The notes under the pieces were generated by a model. That model saw only the letters and a program-made list of their open reading frames with translations, did not search any database and had not been told where the DNA came from. 16,184 nt of DNA from S012-135 sp964423785. GTDB taxonomy: Bacteria > Desulfobacterota > Desulfobulbia > Desulfobulbales > S012-135. The first letter of the stretch is position 1; every line of letters begins with the position of its first letter. The stretch spans positions 1 through 16,184 of the forward strand of contig CAYRGZ010000051.1 in the NCBI GenBank assembly GCA_964423785.1, written 5' to 3'. Below, piece by piece: positions 13,273 to 16,184 of the stretch. The position numbers and the translations under genes are program-made.

Positions 13273-13569
13273 ATGGAGTTGACAGGCAAGAGCGGCAAAT
13301 CGTGTCCAGAACTGCTCAAGGCCCTCGCCGACCAGACTCGTCTAGCCGTCCTGCTGCAGCTCTTGCACGGTCCGAAAAACGTGCGGGAATTGAACGCGGC
13401 CCTCGGCGTGGAACAAACGCTTTTCTCCCACCATCTGAAGATCCTGCGCCAGATGGGACTGGTGGTCTCGGAACGATCCGGCAAGAATGTTCTCTACCGG
13501 CTGGCCCCCGGCGTGGGTTCCGAAGAGGGGGACGCCATCGATCTCGGCTGCTGCAAACTCCAATTTTGA
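13273..13569 (+). CDS. arsR: ArsR/SmtB-family repressor, atypical cysteine arrangement
   Basis: A 98-residue winged-helix repressor. KALADQTRLAVLLQLL (16-31) and the recognition helix region VEQTLFSHHLKILRQMGLV (46-64) are typical of the family. The classical As(III) motif ELCVCDL is absent: the equivalent stretch reads VRELNAAL with no cysteine. Cysteines occur instead at Cys11 near the N-terminus and as the pair Cys93-Cys94 in the tail (LGCCKLQF). As in other ArsR subclasses where the site has moved, these probably form the sensor. ATG at 13273 is chosen over the in-frame ATG at 13219 because AAAGGA precedes it and 13219 overlaps the promoter region. The TGA stop at 13567-13569 coincides with the first bases of repeat copy C. 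The downstream channel and arsM genes support an arsenic role. Confidence 0.9.
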   Translation: MELTGKSGKSCPELLKALADQTRLAVLLQLLHGPKNVRELNAALGVEQTLFSHHLKILRQMGLVVSERSGKNVLYRLAPGVGSEEGDAIDLGCCKLQF

Positions 13570-13669
13570 TGGTCTCGTAAAAAGTCGCAGTCGGTGCAGG
13601 CCTGACACGATAATTCAAAGGGTTACACAGCGCGAACTCGATGAAATCGCATTTTTTGCGATTTCATCA
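13567..13669 (+). mobile_element. MITE-like 103-bp repeat, copy C
   Basis: The third copy, inserted between arsR and the channel gene. Its ends are TGATGGTCTCGTAAAAA against TGATGAAATCGCAAAAA (13 of 17). The subterminal hairpin is perfect over 11 bp (GATGAAATCGC 13640-13650 and GCGATTTCATC 13658-13668). The 10-mer CAATTTTGAT occurs at both edges (13561-13570 and 13668-13677), the strongest target-duplication signal of the three. Removing one duplicate and the element would restore an intergenic gap of about 54 bp. The arsR stop TGA is present before and after the inferred insertion. The hairpin could damp transcription into the downstream genes. Confidence 0.85.
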
Positions 13670-13730
13670 ATTTTGATCCCCCCCTTTCCCCCTCGATCCC
13701 ATTGCCATACGCAATCCGTCCACAACGACT

Positions 13731-14552
13731 ATGATGCGAAACATGGATGATTTTCTCGGCGAGTTGCTCGGCACCTTCATTCTGGTCTTTTTCGGCTGCG
13801 GTTCGGTGGCGGTATCGGTGCTGTTTGCAGCCCACACCGGCCTTTTCCAGGTCGCCGCCGTCTGGGGCATCGGGGTGACCCTCGCCATCTATGCCACTCG
13901 CCATCTGTCCTGCGCCCACCTCAACCCGGCGGTAAGCCTGGCGATGGTACTCGGCCGGCGCATGTCGGCCCGCCGGCTGCCCGTTTACCTCGGCGCCCAA
14001 CTCGCCGGCGCCTTCCTGGCGGCAGCGGTGTTGTACAGCCTGTTTTGCGGCTCCATAGCCGCCTATGAAACCGCGCATGCCATTGTCCGCGGCACTCCCG
14101 CATCCAGAGAGACCGCCATGATGTTCGGCGAATTCTACCCGAATCCCGGTGCCGGCAAGGCGGTGGCCGTGTCATACTGGAATGCGTTTGCGGCGGAGGC
14201 GGCGGGCACCTTCCTCCTGGTCCTGATGATCTTTGCCTTGACCGAAGGATGCAACGTCGGTCGCCCCGACGACGGCTTGGCCCCCCTTTTCATCGGCATC
14301 ACCGTAACGGCGATCATTTGCGTGGTGGCGCCCCTTACCCAGGCCGGTCTCAACCCGGCCCGGGACCTCGGGCCGCGGCTCTTTGCCTGGCTGGCCGGCT
14401 GGGGAGGGGCCGCCTTTCCCGACGACCGGTATGGCTTTATCACCATTTACGTCCTGGCGCCGCTACTGGGTGGGGCGGCCGCTTCCCTGCTGTTCGTTCG
14501 CGTACTCGAACCAATAATGAGCAAGAAGAACGCCTGCGCTTTCTGCAGATGA
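13731..14552 (+). CDS. Aquaglyceroporin-type MIP channel of the ars cluster (AqpS-like)
   Basis: A 273-residue major intrinsic protein with six predicted membrane helices and both pore motifs intact: AHLNPAVSL (NPA at 65-67) and AGLNPARDLGPR (NPA at 208-210). The Asp after the second NPAR is typical of glycerol-type (GlpF) channels, which also pass uncharged As(OH)3. Such channels occur in some ars operons (AqpS of Sinorhizobium), where arsenite leaves by downhill flow. Here the neighbours are arsR and arsM, so it may release arsenite or a methylated arsenic species. The tail ends NACAFCR, with a Cys269-x2-Cys272 pair unusual for this family. The start could be 13731, 13734 or 13743; none has a clear ribosome site. 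Direction of transport is inferred. Confidence 0.88.
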   Translation: MMRNMDDFLGELLGTFILVFFGCGSVAVSVLFAAHTGLFQVAAVWGIGVTLAIYATRHLSCAHLNPAVSLAMVLGRRMSARRLPVYLGAQLAGAFLAAAVLYSLFCGSIAAYETAHAIVRGTPASRETAMMFGEFYPNPGAGKAVAVSYWNAFAAEAAGTFLLVLMIFALTEGCNVGRPDDGLAPLFIGITVTAIICVVAPLTQAGLNPARDLGPRLFAWLAGWGGAAFPDDRYGFITIYVLAPLLGGAAASLLFVRVLEPIMSKKNACAFCR

Positions 14553-14585
14553 TAACGACAGGAATTTGCTAAACTGGAGAGAAAG

Positions 14586-15650
14586 ATGACCAGCAATAGT
14601 CTCGACAAGAAAACGCTGCAAGAATACTACGGAAAGATCCTGCAGGGCACCAAGGATTTGCAGACCAACGCCTGCTGCTGCACCGATGACAACCTCACGC
14701 CGTCCGTCAAGGCGGCGCTGTCCGAGATCAACGACGAGATTCTTGCCAGGTTTTATGGCTGCGGCTCCCCCCTGCCCCCTTTGCTCGAAGGCTGCACCAT
14801 TCTCGACCTTGGCTGCGGCTCGGGCCGGGACGCCTTTGTTGCTGCCCGGCTGGCCGGTCCCTCCGGCTACGTCATCGGGGTGGACATGACCGACGAGCAG
14901 CTCGAGGTCGCCCGCCGGAACCTGGACTCCCAGATGGCAAGATTCGGCTTCGACACCCCGAACGTGGACTTTCGTCAGGGGTATATCGAGGATCTCAAGG
15001 CCCTGGATATCGCCGACAACTCCATCGACGTGGTCATCTCGAACTGCGTCATCAACCTGTCGCCGGACAAGCGGAGCGTCTTTTCCGAAATCTTCCGGGT
15101 ACTGAAACCCGGCGGTGAATTGCTTTTCTCCGATGTCTTCGCCGGCCGCCGGGTGCCGACCGAACTCCATGCCGATCCGGTCCTGCACGGCGAATGCCTG
15201 GCCGGCGCCATGTACCGGGAGGATTTCCGGCGACTGCTGCTGGAACTGGGCTGTCGGGACTACCGCGTACTAGAATCCCGACGCATCACCATCGACAATC
15301 CGGAAATCGAGGCAAAGATCGGCATGGTGGACTTTTACTCGGTCACGGTCCGGGCTTTCAAGCTCGACGACCTGGAAGACATCTGCGAAGACTACGGTCA
15401 GATCGCCACCTACCACGGCACCATTGCCGACTGGCCCCATTTCTTCGACCTGGACGATCACCATCGGTTCATCACCGGCAAGCCCATGCTGGTCTGCGGC
15501 AACACCGCCTCCATGCTCCAGAAGACCCGCTACGCGCCCCACTTCACCGTCAGCGGAGACCGTTCCACCCATTTCGGCCCCTTCGACTGTGCGCCGGCCG
15601 TTGCCAAAACGACGGACGAGGTGGAAGGCTGCGGCGGCGCCTGCTGTTGA
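14586..15650 (+). CDS. arsM: Arsenite S-adenosylmethionine methyltransferase
   Basis: ArsM transfers methyl groups from SAM to As(III), giving methylated and finally volatile arsenicals. The 354-residue product has SAM motif I LDLGCGSGRD (73-82) and acidic VIGVDMT (96-102). Cys154 (SNCVINLSPDK) and Cys204 (HGECLAGAMYREDF) are the two arsenic-binding catalytic cysteines. Their 50-residue spacing equals that of Cys174/Cys224 in the Cyanidioschyzon enzyme. The N-terminal pair Cys31 (in a Cys30-Cys31-Cys32 run) and Cys59 keeps the 28-residue spacing of Cys44/Cys72. The tail, GCGGACC, adds three cysteines, as seen in several bacterial ArsM proteins. ATG at 14586 has GGAG upstream; the gene begins 33 bp after the channel stop, and a clear terminator follows the stop. 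Confidence 0.96.
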   Translation: MTSNSLDKKTLQEYYGKILQGTKDLQTNACCCTDDNLTPSVKAALSEINDEILARFYGCGSPLPPLLEGCTILDLGCGSGRDAFVAARLAGPSGYVIGVDMTDEQLEVARRNLDSQMARFGFDTPNVDFRQGYIEDLKALDIADNSIDVVISNCVINLSPDKRSVFSEIFRVLKPGGELLFSDVFAGRRVPTELHADPVLHGECLAGAMYREDFRRLLLELGCRDYRVLESRRITIDNPEIEAKIGMVDFYSVTVRAFKLDDLEDICEDYGQIATYHGTIADWPHFFDLDDHHRFITGKPMLVCGNTASMLQKTRYAPHFTVSGDRSTHFGPFDCAPAVAKTTDEVEGCGGACC

Positions 15651-15716
15651 CGTGCCCAATATATTCCATCAAGTTGCGCGTCACGGCCGATATTGCCTGG
15701 TTGCGATTGCCTCTTT

Positions 15717-15755
15717 CTGAATCCGTGCGCACGAACGCTCACGGATTCAGTTTTT
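15717..15755 (+). terminator. Rho-independent terminator of the ars cluster
   Basis: A perfect 11-bp stem, CTGAATCCGTG (15717-15727) and CACGGATTCAG (15740-15750), with a 12-base loop, is followed directly by TTTTT (15751-15755). It lies 66 bp after the arsM stop. The T-tract touches the stop codon of the convergent gene. On the minus strand the hairpin is followed by AAAGAGG, so it should act mainly on the plus strand. Confidence 0.85.
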
Positions 15756-16184
15756 CATACAGGATGGCCAGTGGCGGGGGCCAGCGTGGCGCCGGTTTCG
15801 CTGCTTCTATCAACATAGCTTGCCGGCTGATTCTCGTTGGGCACTAGCGCATGCCGGGCAAACGCGGCCACCTTGGCGCCGATGGCAAGAACCTTGCGGA
15901 TCTCGTCCGGCGTCGGCTCCCGCCGCCGATAGCGGTCCACGTCGCAGACCTCCTGAAACGAGTCCAACCAACGCAAATCCGCCGCCAGTTCCGGCTGGGG
16001 ACCGATGACGGTTTCCACCATGTCGATGATGTCGGTCATGGTGTGGTTGTAGGGCATGGTGTGGTGACGGAGGAGTACGGCCATCAGGAATTTCTCGATG
16101 GCCATGAGGGTGAGGTTGTAGACCACGACCGGCGTAAAGACATTCGGCCGTTTCACCGCGCCGTTTCGGGCACTGCGCAAAAAT
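15755..16184 (-). CDS. HEPN-like domain protein, 5' end outside the window
   Basis: At least 141 residues on the minus strand, ending at 15755 and still open at the window edge; the TTG at 16180 is only the last possible start inside the window. The central part, VYNLTLMAIEKFLMAVLLRHHTM followed by PYNHTMTDIIDMVE, is a helical pattern resembling HEPN-domain proteins, which are all-helical and often act with nucleotidyltransferases or as nucleases. No canonical RxxxxH ribonuclease motif could be placed with confidence. The C-terminal 25 residues are polar and low in complexity. No partner gene is visible. The family call is tentative; the gene itself is supported by its domain-like sequence and by its convergent position just beyond a terminator. 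Confidence 0.5.
   Translation of the reverse strand, partial: FLRSARNGAVKRPNVFTPVVVYNLTLMAIEKFLMAVLLRHHTMPYNHTMTDIIDMVETVIGPQPELAADLRWLDSFQEVCDVDRYRRREPTPDEIRKVLAIGAKVAAFARHALVPNENQPASYVDRSSETGATLAPATGHPV

Noticed and set aside
15660..15675. TTCCATCAAG after arsM as a fourth repeat end
   Set aside because: Only about nine bases match the repeat terminus, with no neighbouring element sequence; likely chance.

Overview
This is a GC-rich bacterial chromosomal segment with dense coding on both strands. The gene set (a MutT-type nudix hydrolase, an acyl-CoA synthetase, a TraB-family protein, a Tat pair, a 'two-CW' cysteine protein, a dCache histidine kinase and an arsenic methylation cluster) suggests a delta-proteobacterium in the broad sense (Desulfobacterota, perhaps Desulfobulbales-like). 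That assignment is inferred from gene families only; there is no rRNA to confirm it. No phage, plasmid, CRISPR or tRNA feature is visible.

Layout. 1-62: possible purA terminator. 63-1361 (-): purA. 1362-1606: divergent promoter region. 1607-2694 (+): tatA/B-tatC. 2718-2972 (-): small CxxC/SHG protein, divergent from a two-component pair, dCache histidine kinase (3075-5270) and NarL/FixJ regulator (5295-5921). 5932-9301 (-): aminopeptidase N preceded by an overlapping gene for a degenerate receiver fused to a two-CW domain. 9302-9763: gene-free stretch holding a strong palindrome and two copies of a 103-bp MITE-like repeat. 9764-13099 (+): compact operon of a MTH1-like nudix hydrolase, an AMP-forming acyl-CoA synthetase and a TraB/PrgY membrane protein. 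13183-15755 (+): arsenic cluster with a sigma-70 promoter, arsR, a third repeat copy, an aquaglyceroporin, arsM and a rho-independent terminator. 15755-16184 (-): HEPN-like protein running off the window.

How the genes work together. The ars cluster is the clearest system: an atypical ArsR should release its promoter when arsenite binds, ArsM should methylate As(III), and the channel should move As(III) or a methylated species across the membrane. No ArsB/Acr3 pump and no ArsC reductase lies in the visible cluster. The kinase and regulator form a standard phosphorelay pair. TatA/B and TatC form a minimal Tat translocase.

The most notable non-genic finding is the 103-bp repeat family (9437-9539, 9627-9729, 13567-13669). 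It has imperfect terminal inverted repeats and a subterminal hairpin, and copies A and C have perfect flanking direct repeats (7 bp, and 7 to 10 bp), which is the signature of insertion. One copy sits between arsR and the channel gene and leaves the arsR stop codon intact.
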